This document shows, piece after piece, positions 15,253 through 22,857 of a DNA stretch of 26,835 nt; position 1 is the stretch's first letter; the number at the start of each line of letters is the position of its first letter. The position numbers were made by a program, and so were the translations under genes. The notes under the pieces were generated by a model. That model was not told where the DNA came from, made no database searches, and worked only from the letters and a program-made list of their open reading frames with translations. Origin of the DNA: Atopobium sp. ICM42b (GTDB taxonomy: Bacteria > Actinomycetota > Coriobacteriia > Coriobacteriales > Atopobiaceae); contig JDFH01000021.1 in assembly GCA_000564995.1 (NCBI GenBank), forward strand, positions 1 through 26,835. The letters run 5' to 3'.

Positions 15253-16887
15253 ATGCTTAAATACCTTTACACTCAACAAAAGAGCAAACTAATATTCTTT
15301 GTAGTCTTCTCTCTTTTAAGTAGTTTGTTTGAAATTGCACTTTCATTTGTAATGCTTCAATCCGTTAATCTTGCCATGGATGGCAATTTGTCGGACGCAT
15401 TGAATGATGGACTCTGGTTTGGCCTCTATATATTCTGCTATTTTATTGTCGACTTAATTTGCAGGCGTTTGCGCTGGTCAGTTATACAGGGCTGTCAAAC
15501 GCATCTGCGTGATGAGCTGATAAAAAAGATATTCAATCGCTCAATTCCTGAGTTTCACTCATTCAATACAAGTCATTGGCTCTCAATCCTTACTAACGAC
15601 CTTGATTTACTTGAGGAAACATATTTCCGCGTCTTTATTGATCTCTTGATAGATGTCTTCTCTGGCGTAGTAAGCCTAATAATCTTGCTGTTTATTTCAC
15701 CGTGGCTCGTACTGTTCATTTTGTGCATGATTGCTGTTCAGATGTTTGTTCCTAATACAATGTCTGGAATTATTTCTAATAAACGAAAAGCACAATCTGA
15801 GTCAGCTGAGTATTTTATTGCTACAGCCAATGAGCACCTTGAAGGGTTTGATCTGCTTAGAAGCTTTCATCTAACAGAGGCCTCACGGGTTGCCATGAGC
15901 AGTGCGAATCATGCTTGGGAGAAGCAGAAATTTGGCGCTCGGTACTTTAGTTCTTTAGCTCGCTTACTTTCATTTACTGTGGGTCAAATTATTTACATTG
16001 GAATTTATTTTATTGGCGCCATTCTTACTCTTAATGGATTAATGACAGTAGGAATGATGGTTGCGGCATCTCAGCTTGTTGTCTACATAGCAAATCCTAT
16101 TCAAAACATAAGTGATTCAATTACTGATATGAGAAGCGCAAAAGAGATAATTACTAAAATACAAACGCTTCTTAATGAAGCTCCAGCTACAGAAAGTGGG
16201 GCAAAAAATACCCCTGAGCGTTTTGCAAATCTAACGGTCAATCACGTTTCGTATGGCTATGACAAGGACAAATTAGTTTTATCGGATATTAGTTTTAATT
16301 TGGAACGTGGCGGAAAGTATCTACTAGAAGGAAGTTCGGGAAGTGGAAAGACAACACTAATCAAGCTGCTAACAGATGCTCTGAGCCCAGATAACGGAGA
16401 CATTTGTTTGGATGGCGTGCCAATCAAGCAATTCAAAAGTGAGCAATATGCTCGATTTATAATTCCTTGCTCTCAGCAAACGTTTATTTTTAATGCAACT
16501 ATCAGGGATAACGTAACGTTGTTTTGCCATGACTTTACTGATGAAGAAATTATTGACGCTATTACGAAATCGGGCTTTTCTGAGATTCTCACCAGGTATC
16601 CAGACGGAATTGATCATGTGATTGATCAAGCCGGAAGCAGTCTTTCTGGTGGAGAACGACAGAGGCTTGCTCTTGCACGAATCTTTTTGTTTAAGCCACA
16701 AATTGTGATTTATGACGAGAGCTTTGCTCATTTGGATGCCGACTCAGTTCAGAGCCTCATTGATTTGATCTTAAAAGACGAAGAAAGAACCGTTGTAATG
16801 ACGTCCCATCAAGTAACCTCGGAAATAAGAGAGCGCTTCCACTCTCTTGTTCTAAAAGATGGAAACATTCAGTCAGAATCCGTTTAG
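15253..16887 (+). CDS. ABC exporter half-transporter (permease-ATPase fusion)
   Basis: The protein has 544 aa, with AAGGGA 6 bp before ATG. The N-terminal membrane domain (about 1-300) has six likely spans. The C-terminal ATPase (about 325-544) has Walker A GSSGSGKTT, a Q-loop (CSQQTF), signature LSGGERQ, Walker B IVIYDE and a switch His (TSH). It works as a homodimer or with an unseen partner. No peptide substrate, peptidase domain or second half-transporter is adjacent, so the cargo is unknown. AT-rich codon use differs from the dnaK operon, suggesting an accessory gene. The tandem repeat upstream may influence expression. Confidence 0.9.
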   Translation: MLKYLYTQQKSKLIFFVVFSLLSSLFEIALSFVMLQSVNLAMDGNLSDALNDGLWFGLYIFCYFIVDLICRRLRWSVIQGCQTHLRDELIKKIFNRSIPEFHSFNTSHWLSILTNDLDLLEETYFRVFIDLLIDVFSGVVSLIILLFISPWLVLFILCMIAVQMFVPNTMSGIISNKRKAQSESAEYFIATANEHLEGFDLLRSFHLTEASRVAMSSANHAWEKQKFGARYFSSLARLLSFTVGQIIYIGIYFIGAILTLNGLMTVGMMVAASQLVVYIANPIQNISDSITDMRSAKEIITKIQTLLNEAPATESGAKNTPERFANLTVNHVSYGYDKDKLVLSDISFNLERGGKYLLEGSSGSGKTTLIKLLTDALSPDNGDICLDGVPIKQFKSEQYARFIIPCSQQTFIFNATIRDNVTLFCHDFTDEEIIDAITKSGFSEILTRYPDGIDHVIDQAGSSLSGGERQRLALARIFLFKPQIVIYDESFAHLDADSVQSLIDLILKDEERTVVMTSHQVTSEIRERFHSLVLKDGNIQSESV

Positions 16888-16898
16888 CTTTTTGCTTC

Positions 16899-16952
16899 TT
16901 GACCTAGTTGTAATACGTGAATACAATGATATAATTAGGTAAAGGAGTGGCC
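16899..16952 (+). promoter_or_regulatory. Promoter and likely self-operator of the TA operon
   Basis: TTGACC (16899-16904) and TACAAT (16922-16927) are 17 bp apart, a good sigma-A-type promoter. TTGTA-N9-TACAA (16908-16926) overlaps the -10 box and is a candidate binding site for the antitoxin. AAAGGAG follows 6 bp before ATG 16953. Confidence 0.65.
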
Positions 16953-17294
16953 ATGGACAGCATTGTAACTGCTCGTATTCCTGTTGAAGTCAAAAATCAG
17001 GTTTCCGAGATTCTTGAATCGCTTGGGTCAAACACCACCCAGCTGATTAATGCAGCCTTTGAATATGTGCTGGTGACAGGCAGACTTCCTGATGCTCATG
17101 AAAGCGCTTCGTTGGAATCTTCTGCTAAAGGGTCTTCTCGCCAATTGAGCGAGAAGGACAAAGAGAAGCTCTCGGCACTCTTTGGAAAGATTTCCGTCCC
17201 CGCGCCAGCATCATTTTGGAATGATTTGGGCGACAGTACCTACAAAGAGGCAATCAGCGAGTGGAGGTCAAGTGACTATGAAGCTCTTGATTGA
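16953..17294 (+). CDS. RelB/DinJ-like ribbon-helix-helix antitoxin
   Basis: The protein has 113 aa from ATG 16953; a GTG at 16947 is too close to the ribosome binding site. The N-terminal 45 residues (SIVTARIPVEVKNQVSEIL, then TTQLINAAFEYV) fit an RHH DNA-binding domain. The rest is charged and flexible, with KEKLSALFGK, and would wrap the toxin. The last 17 bp overlap the toxin start, the usual coupling for type II modules. It should neutralise the PIN protein and repress the shared promoter. Confidence 0.82.
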   Translation: MDSIVTARIPVEVKNQVSEILESLGSNTTQLINAAFEYVLVTGRLPDAHESASLESSAKGSSRQLSEKDKEKLSALFGKISVPAPASFWNDLGDSTYKEAISEWRSSDYEALD

Positions 17295-17724
17295 TACTAA
17301 CGTTTTGCTGGACGTCTTTTTGTGTAGAGAACAGTTTGTTGCTGATGCAAAAAAGCTTTTCATAATGAAGCAGTTTAGGGACGCTGAGTTGTGGATAGCA
17401 GCCCAGTCATACACAGATCTCTACTATGTGGGCGCTAAGGCTCACGGCTCTGCTCATATGCAAGAAATCCTAAAAGAAGTATCTCCGCTGCTTAACGTAT
17501 GTTCTATTGATGGTGCAGACATTTCGTATGCATTGTCTGAGCAGTGGGAAGACTTTGAAGACTGCCTTATTTGGCGTGCTGCTAAGAAGATAAAGGCAGA
17601 TTATATCGTCACAAGAAACACGGCAGATTTTGTTCGCTCGGATATACCAGCGCTTACACCTGCCCAGTTTTTCTCGACAATAGAAGCTGAACAAAATCTT
17701 ACCTATGAAGAGGCTGAATTTTAG
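17278..17724 (+). CDS. PIN-domain ribonuclease toxin (type II TA)
   Basis: The protein has 148 aa from ATG 17278; GGAGG is at 17263-17267 and an in-frame GTG at 17272 is the alternative. Acidic residues expected of the metal site are present: D6 in LLIDTNVLLD, D12, the E94/D95 pair in EDFEDCLIW, and D117 in VTRNTADF. The EDCLIWRAAKK and ADYIVTRN motifs fit the PIN_3 (VapC-like) branch. The gene looks intact. It is predicted to cleave RNA when freed from the RHH antitoxin encoded just upstream. Confidence 0.85.
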   Translation: MKLLIDTNVLLDVFLCREQFVADAKKLFIMKQFRDAELWIAAQSYTDLYYVGAKAHGSAHMQEILKEVSPLLNVCSIDGADISYALSEQWEDFEDCLIWRAAKKIKADYIVTRNTADFVRSDIPALTPAQFFSTIEAEQNLTYEEAEF

Positions 17725-17798
17725 AAGCAATAAGGCGCGGAATAGGGCTGCCAAAGCTCAAAGCTGGGTAACGCAAAAGCTCAGCATAGAGCGATAAG

Positions 17799-17853
17799 AA
17801 AATCTACTACAAACACACTTAGATATGTATTAAAAGTCGTGCTTGGGGGTATA
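17799..17853 (+). promoter_or_regulatory. clpB control region: heat-shock block shared with dnaK
   Basis: This is the counterpart of 10561-10615. ACTT (17817-17820) and AAGT (17834-17837) keep the same 13-bp spacing as at dnaK, and GGGGTATA (17846-17853) is at the same offset. Outside this block the two upstream regions are unrelated, so the conservation marks function. Confidence 0.75.
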
Positions 17854-17895
17854 TAGAATCCGATGAAGATTCAGTCCCCGGCACGATTTTTGTTT
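17837..17895 (+). promoter_or_regulatory. Terminator-like hairpin in the clpB leader
   Basis: TCGTGC (17837-17842) pairs with GCACGA (17881-17886), GGGG (17845-17848) with CCCC (17876-17879), and GAATC (17856-17860) with GATTC (17868-17872). TTTTTGTTT follows. The clpB RBS lies only 15 nt after the end of the stem. It could end transcription from upstream or act as an attenuator if the transcript starts before it. Confidence 0.6.
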
Positions 17896-17914
17896 GGGGT
17901 AGGAGGGTGATTTT

Positions 17915-20497
17915 ATGAGACTAGATAAATGGGCCGTAACCGCCCAGGAAGCACTGCAGGCAGCTCTTGGTATTGCTGGTGATGTAGAGGCTTCCGAGGT
18001 TGCACCAACGCACCTGCTTAAGGCGCTGCTGGACAGCAATGAGCGCAACCTGCGTTCTATCTTGGAGAAGATTGGCGCAGATCCTGATGCCATTGCTGCG
18101 CAGGTAGACCAGGCAATCTCTAAGGCTCCAAAGGTAAGCGGAGCACAGATTGGCATTGGCAACGACCTTCTCAAGGTTATCAACGAGGCCGAGAAACTTG
18201 CCACTAAGCTGGGAGATTCCTACGTTACCTCCGAGCATCTGCTCACTGCGCTTGCAAACGACAACACTGACGCAGGTAGGATTCTTCGCGACGCTGGCGT
18301 TACCGCTAAGCGCGTGGAGGAGGTCTACAACGAGCTTCGTGGCGATGAGCGCGTGACCTCTCAGGATGCAAAGCCGCAGTTTGAGGCCTTGGAGCAGTAC
18401 GGTCGCAACGTGACCGACCTTGCTCGCCAGGGAAAGCTTGATCCAGTTATTGGTCGCGTCGAAGAGATTCGCCGTACCATTCAGGTGCTGAGCCGACGCA
18501 CCAAGAACAACCCTGTTCTTATCGGTGAACCTGGTGTTGGTAAGACCGCAATTGTGGAAGGCCTGGCAGAGCGCATTGTTTCTGGCGACGTTCCAAGTAC
18601 CTTGCGCGACAAAGAGCTTGTTGAGCTTGACATGTCTGCCCTGGTAGCAGGCGCAAAATATCGTGGTGAGTTTGAGGACCGCTTGAAGAGTGTGGTAAAA
18701 GAGGTGGCCAAGTCTAACGGCCAGATTATCCTCTTCATCGACGAGCTTCATACCATCGTAGGCGCTGGCGCTTCCGAGGGATCCATGGACGCTGGCAACA
18801 TCTTGAAGCCAGCGCTTGCCCGTGGTGAGCTCCGTGCAATTGGCGCTACTACGCTGGATGAATACCGCAAGTACATCGAGAAGGACGCTGCTCTTGCGCG
18901 TCGTTTCCAGACCGTACTTGTCTCTGAGCCTTCTGTTGAAGACACCATTTCTATTCTGCGTGGCCTTAAGGAGAAGTACGAGCAGCACCACCGCGTCCGT
19001 ATTACGGACTCCGCCCTGGTCGCAGCAGCAGATCTCTCTAATCGCTACATCTCTGACCGATTCTTGCCAGATAAGGCAATTGACCTGGTAGATGAGGCGG
19101 CATCAAGGCTTCGCATGGAGCTTGATTCCATGCCAGCAGAAATTGATGCGGTTGATCGTCAACTTACTCAGATGCAGATTGAGGAGCAGGCTCTGATGAA
19201 GGAGGAGGACGCTGCTTCAAAGGAGCGCCTGGAAAACCTCCGTGCAGAGATTGCTACGACACAGGAAAAGCTTGATGGCATGAAGGCCAACTGGCAGAAT
19301 GAGCGCGGGGCAATTGACCTGGTACAGGACTTGAAGTCCCAGATTGAGGACGCAAAGACGCAGATGGAGCGCGTGACCCGTGAGGGTGATTTGGCGCAGG
19401 CATCCGAGCTTCGTTACAGCACCATTCCAGAGCTTGAGCGTAAATACGATGAGGCAGAAAAAGCCCTTCTCGCCAAGCAGGAAGACGGCGGAATCCTCAA
19501 GGAAGAGGTCACCACAGACGAGATTGCCGAGGTAGTTTCTTCGTGGACCGGCGTTCCTGTTTCCAAGATGATGCAGGGCGAGATGGACAAGCTCAAGAAC
19601 CTTGAGGACCAGCTTCACCTGCGTGTTATTGGTCAGGACGACGCTGTTTCCGCAGTTGCTGCAGCAGTCCGTCGTTCTCGTGCAGGCCTGGCAGATCCAA
19701 ACAAGCCTCTGGGCAGCTTCTTCTTCCTGGGACCAACCGGCGTAGGTAAGACCGAGCTGGCAAAGGCCCTGGCAGAGCTGCTGTTTGACGACGAGCGTTC
19801 GCTGATCCGCATTGATATGTCTGAGTACATGGAGAAGTTCTCGGTCCAGCGTCTCATTGGCGCGCCTCCAGGATACGTAGGCTATGACGAGGGTGGCCAG
19901 CTCACCGAGGCAGTTCGTAGGCATCCATACTCCGTCATCTTGCTGGACGAGATGGAGAAGGCTCATCCTGACGTCTTCAACATTTTGCTGCAGGTTCTGG
20001 ACGACGGCCGCCTGACCGACGGTCAAGGTAGGGTAGTGAGCTTCAAGAACACCATCATTATCATGACCAGTAACGTTGGTTCGCAGTTCATTGCTGGTGC
20101 CGGCGCAGAGGGCTTCAACGAGGAGTCCAGAAAGCAGGTTATGGAGGCGCTGCGTAGCTCCTTCCGTCCTGAGTTCTTGAACCGTATCGATGACGTGGTA
20201 ATCTTCCAGCCTCTGGGTCTTGAGGACATTGAGCACATTGTGGACATTCAGCTCAAGGATGTTCGTAGCAGACTTGCTAACGAGCGCATGACGCTGGAGC
20301 TTTCCGAGGCGGCAAAGCAGTCGCTGGCTCTTGACGGTCTGGATCCTGTTTACGGCGCTCGTCCTCTGAAGCGACTGATTCAGCGTCGCGTTGTAGACCA
20401 GGTGGCAAACCTGATTATTGCAGGTGAGCTGCATGAGGGCGATACTGTTCTGGTTGATACTGACGAGAACGGCAACTTGGTTGCTCGCAAGAAGTAA
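17915..20497 (+). CDS. clpB: Disaggregase ClpB (Hsp100)
   Basis: This 860-aa AAA+ unfoldase is the usual ClpB length. AGGAGGG lies 7 bp before ATG. It has an N-domain (1-145), first ATPase with Walker A GEPGVGKT (204-211), a long coiled-coil middle domain (about 395-525) typical of ClpB and lacking in ClpA/ClpC, and a second ATPase with Walker A GPTGVGKT (about 606-613). No ClpP-binding loop is evident. It works with the DnaK-GrpE-DnaJ set encoded 2.8 kb upstream to extract proteins from aggregates. Its promoter block matches that of dnaK. Its stop is followed after 12 bp by a small gene. Confidence 0.97.
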   Translation: MRLDKWAVTAQEALQAALGIAGDVEASEVAPTHLLKALLDSNERNLRSILEKIGADPDAIAAQVDQAISKAPKVSGAQIGIGNDLLKVINEAEKLATKLGDSYVTSEHLLTALANDNTDAGRILRDAGVTAKRVEEVYNELRGDERVTSQDAKPQFEALEQYGRNVTDLARQGKLDPVIGRVEEIRRTIQVLSRRTKNNPVLIGEPGVGKTAIVEGLAERIVSGDVPSTLRDKELVELDMSALVAGAKYRGEFEDRLKSVVKEVAKSNGQIILFIDELHTIVGAGASEGSMDAGNILKPALARGELRAIGATTLDEYRKYIEKDAALARRFQTVLVSEPSVEDTISILRGLKEKYEQHHRVRITDSALVAAADLSNRYISDRFLPDKAIDLVDEAASRLRMELDSMPAEIDAVDRQLTQMQIEEQALMKEEDAASKERLENLRAEIATTQEKLDGMKANWQNERGAIDLVQDLKSQIEDAKTQMERVTREGDLAQASELRYSTIPELERKYDEAEKALLAKQEDGGILKEEVTTDEIAEVVSSWTGVPVSKMMQGEMDKLKNLEDQLHLRVIGQDDAVSAVAAAVRRSRAGLADPNKPLGSFFFLGPTGVGKTELAKALAELLFDDERSLIRIDMSEYMEKFSVQRLIGAPPGYVGYDEGGQLTEAVRRHPYSVILLDEMEKAHPDVFNILLQVLDDGRLTDGQGRVVSFKNTIIIMTSNVGSQFIAGAGAEGFNEESRKQVMEALRSSFRPEFLNRIDDVVIFQPLGLEDIEHIVDIQLKDVRSRLANERMTLELSEAAKQSLALDGLDPVYGARPLKRLIQRRVVDQVANLIIAGELHEGDTVLVDTDENGNLVARKK

Positions 20498-20509
20498 GTG
20501 AGGCTGCGC

Positions 20510-20752
20510 ATGTGTGACGAGACAAAGAGGGCCGAGAAGCTCGAAGCACAGGCTACCGTAACGGTTGCCGCGAAGGCTGCCCCGCAGGTCGCGCCGCAGG
20601 GCGCAACGCGCAAAAGCGATGATTCCAAGAAAGCGCAGGTTGTTGACTCTGAGTTCGCACGCGCAGAAAACGAGGACGATGATGGCTACGACCCGTATTC
20701 CGATCGTCGTCCCGTGAGCGAGCCGCTCTTTGAGCGCGATCCTTGGAGCTAG
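20510..20752 (+). CDS. Small acidic/charged protein downstream of clpB
   Basis: The protein has 80 aa from ATG 20510, with GTGAGG 6 bp before it; a GTG directly after the clpB stop is a less likely start. No membrane span or signal peptide is seen. The N-terminal half is Ala/Lys/Glu/Gln-rich and the C-terminal half acidic, ending in YDPYSDRRPVSEPLFERDPW. It looks largely disordered. I do not recognise a family. The spacing makes it almost certainly cotranscribed with clpB, and it precedes that operon's terminator, so a heat-inducible accessory role is possible but unproven. Confidence 0.65.
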   Translation: MCDETKRAEKLEAQATVTVAAKAAPQVAPQGATRKSDDSKKAQVVDSEFARAENEDDDGYDPYSDRRPVSEPLFERDPWS

Positions 20753-20817
20753 ACGGGGTTTCTCGCCAGGCGGGTACAAGCGCGCGGGTTTCTCGTCACA
20801 CGCTGAGCTCTATGAAC

Positions 20818-20852
20818 AAAGCCGCTGGTGCATGACGTATCAGCGGCTTTTT
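20818..20852 (+). terminator. Terminator of the clpB operon
   Basis: AAAGCCGCTG (20818-20827) pairs with CAGCGGCTTT (20841-20850), followed by TT within a TTTTT run. Confidence 0.88.
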
Positions 20853-20885
20853 GCGTGCGGTTCAACGGTTAGTTCATGATTGCGA

Positions 20886-21005
20886 GCCTGAAAAGTGCGC
20901 CATGTCTGAGCAAATTTACTCAGACATGGTGAGAAAAACCGGCAAATAGCTCAGACTTGGTACACTTTTCCGGCAAATCATTCAGACATGGCGAGAAAAT
21001 CAGGC
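20886..21005. repeat. Structured repeat element A (31-bp period)
   Basis: It starts with GCCTGAAAAGTGC and ends with TCAGGC. CCATGTCTGAG (20900-20910) is followed by its exact inverse CTCAGACATGG (20919-20929). Near-copies recur at 20950-20960 (CTCAGACTTGG) and 20981-20991 (TTCAGACATGG), exactly 31 bp apart. The linkers share CCGGCAAAT. Element B at 21052-21169 has the same plan with a different core. Confidence 0.85.
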
Positions 21006-21028
21006 TCCATGTGAGCGTCAATGGAGCC
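21003..21028. repeat. Hairpin between elements A and B
   Basis: GGCTCCAT (21003-21010) and ATGGAGCC (21021-21028) pair around a 10-nt loop. It lies in the 46-bp stretch separating the two arrays. Confidence 0.6.
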
Positions 21029-21051
21029 GTCAGAAAAACGCTTCAAAGTCC

Positions 21052-21169
21052 GCCTGAAAAGTGCAAAGAATCTGTGTTTGGGACACAGATTCTTTGATGA
21101 AATCAGGCAAATCCACAGTTTCTTTTACATTTTTAGGCAAAAGTTACAGATTCTTTTATGAAATCAGGC
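21052..21169. repeat. Structured repeat element B (30-31-bp period)
   Basis: The same GCCTGAAAAGTGC opening and TCAGGC close are present as in element A. AAAGAATCTGTG (21065-21076) is followed by its exact inverse CACAGATTCTTT (21084-21095). Near-copies recur at 21114-21125 and 21145-21156. Linkers contain AGGCAAA. The two elements thus share frame and spacing but not the core word. Confidence 0.85.
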
Positions 21170-21253
21170 GCGCACTGGACGGCTCAGCTGTCGGCACATC
21201 GCGCGACTTCGTGACTTTGCGGTTACCGCTAGCGAACCGCGCGGCTTTGCAGT

Positions 21254-21817
21254 TTAGCGAATCGCAACGCCCCAGTTGGTAGACATCCAGGTCCAGAGGA
21301 AATAGAAAACTGCGGCAATGATGGCCAAAACGATGATGGCGGCAATCAGCGAACCCGCATTTGAACGGCGCTCTTTCCTGACAAAAATGTCGCGCTGGCC
21401 CTTAGGAACCTGCAGGTATTGGCCGTAGTGAACGTCTTTGCGAAGGTGAGCAATCTCGTTCTTTGGCTTGCGCCAACCCTTCTTCGCGTAAGCGCCCTTG
21501 CTGGATTCAAAGCCAGTAGCTTGGTTCTCTGGAATCTCGAGTTTCTCACCCGGCATCGTAAAGTCGCTGATAGGCTCCACTGTTTTGTGATGACGGTGCT
21601 GGCGAACGTACGGCTGCTTCGCAGCGCCTTCGCCTTCGTACTCGGAAGCTTCAGATGTCGAGAAGTGCTGTGCACCAGTTGCGTGAAGCTCGGCTCCATC
21701 AGCTGGCTGGGCTTCCCGCTCAAAAGCTTCAGCGTATTCAAACTCCTGCTGAGCGTCAGAACGAGGGTCTTGATCCGCAGGTGAAACGTTATTTTCAAGG
21801 TTGTTCGAGGTGTCCAC
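21254..21817 (-). CDS. Unknown protein with C-terminal membrane anchor
   Basis: The protein has 187 aa from GTG at 21817, chosen because AAAAGGA lies 5 bp before it; longer in-frame starts upstream lack this. Residues 1-150 are hydrophilic, Glu/Ala/His-rich and probably disordered, with a positively charged stretch (KKGWRKPKNE) and then RDIFVRKERR just before the membrane. A single span (LIAAIIVLAIIAAVFYFLW) near the C terminus leaves a short outer tail. I do not recognise a family. It is 131 bp downstream of the YycJ-like gene on the same strand, so they may form one unit. Confidence 0.7.
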   Translation of the reverse strand: MDTSNNLENNVSPADQDPRSDAQQEFEYAEAFEREAQPADGAELHATGAQHFSTSEASEYEGEGAAKQPYVRQHRHHKTVEPISDFTMPGEKLEIPENQATGFESSKGAYAKKGWRKPKNEIAHLRKDVHYGQYLQVPKGQRDIFVRKERRSNAGSLIAAIIVLAIIAAVFYFLWTWMSTNWGVAIR

Positions 21818-21948
21818 GATGGTCCTTTTGTCGTAGTCTCGCAAAACATTGATATAAAACATGATACCGCAGCTCGTGTAATCCTGCACAGTTTTGCTTG
21901 GATATTTAGACGGCAGCCTGCGTGGGAAGGCGGCACACAAACGCGCAG

Positions 21949-22788
21949 CTACAGCGACATCGGCCAATCTTGGCTGGCAACGCAGACGGCAAGGGAACCG
22001 TCGGGAGTCTGCGCCTCGGTAAACGCATCGTTGAGAGGTTGCGCGCCAACTGCTTCTGCAAGTGTTCTCACGGCGACGCTTGGACGGTTATTCTCGTGAG
22101 AGAGATGCATGCCAACCACACAACGCGTATTTGGGCCTACGAGCTGTGACAACGCCTGCGCGGTGTACTCGTTTGACAGGTGGCCGGAGTCTCCGTGGAC
22201 GCGTTGCTTGAGCACGTACGGATAAGGGCCTGTGAGCAGCATTTGCTCATTATGGTTGGACTCGATAGCAAGAATGCGCACGTCGGAAAGATATTCGAGA
22301 GCCTCAGGCGTGAGAATACCTGTGTCGGTGCAATAGCCCACGGAGTCCACGATGCGTCTATCAGGACCAGCGAGATAATCAAAGCGCATGCCCATAGGCT
22401 CGCAAACATCGTGCGAGGTGGGGAAGGTGCTTACCTCAATGTCTGGAGCGGCATCAATATGGACAGAACCTGCCTGGTCAACAAGGGTAAAGGTGACGTT
22501 GGAACAGGGCTTTCTTGAAAGTACGGCAGCAGTTCCTGTTGTAGCGAATACGGGAACATCAAAAGTTTTACTGACTACCGAAAGACCCGAGACGTGGTCG
22601 GTGTGCTCGTGCGTAATAAAGATAGCTACGAGCTCGGACAGGTTAACGTTCAGTTCTTTAGACCGACGCAGAATTTCTTTTCTAGAGATTCCGCAATCAA
22701 TCATAATGAGACCATCAGGCGTTTCTAGCAGGCTGCAGTTGCCCTTTGATCCGCTCGCAAGAATATGTAGGCGAAACGTGGGATTCAT
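21949..22788 (-). CDS. YycJ/WalJ-type MBL-fold hydrolase
   Basis: The protein has 279 aa from ATG 22788, preceded by AGAAAG. It opens LHILASGSKGNCSLLET, typical of YycJ proteins. The metal-binding motif THEHTDH follows, then TSHD, YCTDTG and ESNHNEQML, matching further metal ligands of the metallo-beta-lactamase fold. In Firmicutes the gene is part of the walKR locus and the protein is a single-domain DNA exonuclease; here it is away from any walKR. The start lies 69 bp from the divergent tilS start, so the promoters share that gap. Confidence 0.88.
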   Translation of the reverse strand: MNPTFRLHILASGSKGNCSLLETPDGLIMIDCGISRKEILRRSKELNVNLSELVAIFITHEHTDHVSGLSVVSKTFDVPVFATTGTAAVLSRKPCSNVTFTLVDQAGSVHIDAAPDIEVSTFPTSHDVCEPMGMRFDYLAGPDRRIVDSVGYCTDTGILTPEALEYLSDVRILAIESNHNEQMLLTGPYPYVLKQRVHGDSGHLSNEYTAQALSQLVGPNTRCVVGMHLSHENNRPSVAVRTLAEAVGAQPLNDAFTEAQTPDGSLAVCVASQDWPMSL

Positions 22789-22857
22789 GAATTTCTTTCT
22801 ACTGAGTAACTTTCGGGTATAACTGTAACAAACACACCGGACAGAAATTGGTGCTAA

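Larger units (their letters stand above)
20753..21253. other. Convergent intergenic region, 500 bp, no gene
   Basis: This lies between the clpB operon (plus) and a minus-strand gene. It holds a GTTTCTCGCC motif (20758-20767), the clpB terminator and repeat elements A and B. A short plus-strand frame from 21061 runs through element B but has no ribosome binding site and is repeat-driven, so I reject it as a gene. The last 80 bp before 21253 show nothing clear. Confidence 0.7.

Noticed and set aside
14990..15292. Plus-strand frame over the 7-bp repeat with a YRIPNTE peptide repeat
   Set aside because: It is created by the ACCGAAT repeat, overlaps the hspR end and its terminator, and lacks an RBS.
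19217..20779. Long minus-strand open frame opposite clpB (520 codons)
   Set aside because: Same codon-bias effect over a certain gene; no start signals and no recognisable motifs.
20886..21169. CRISPR-like array because of regular 31-bp spacing
   Set aside because: The repeats are only 11-12 bp and the linkers are themselves similar to each other, not unique spacers. No cas genes are nearby.
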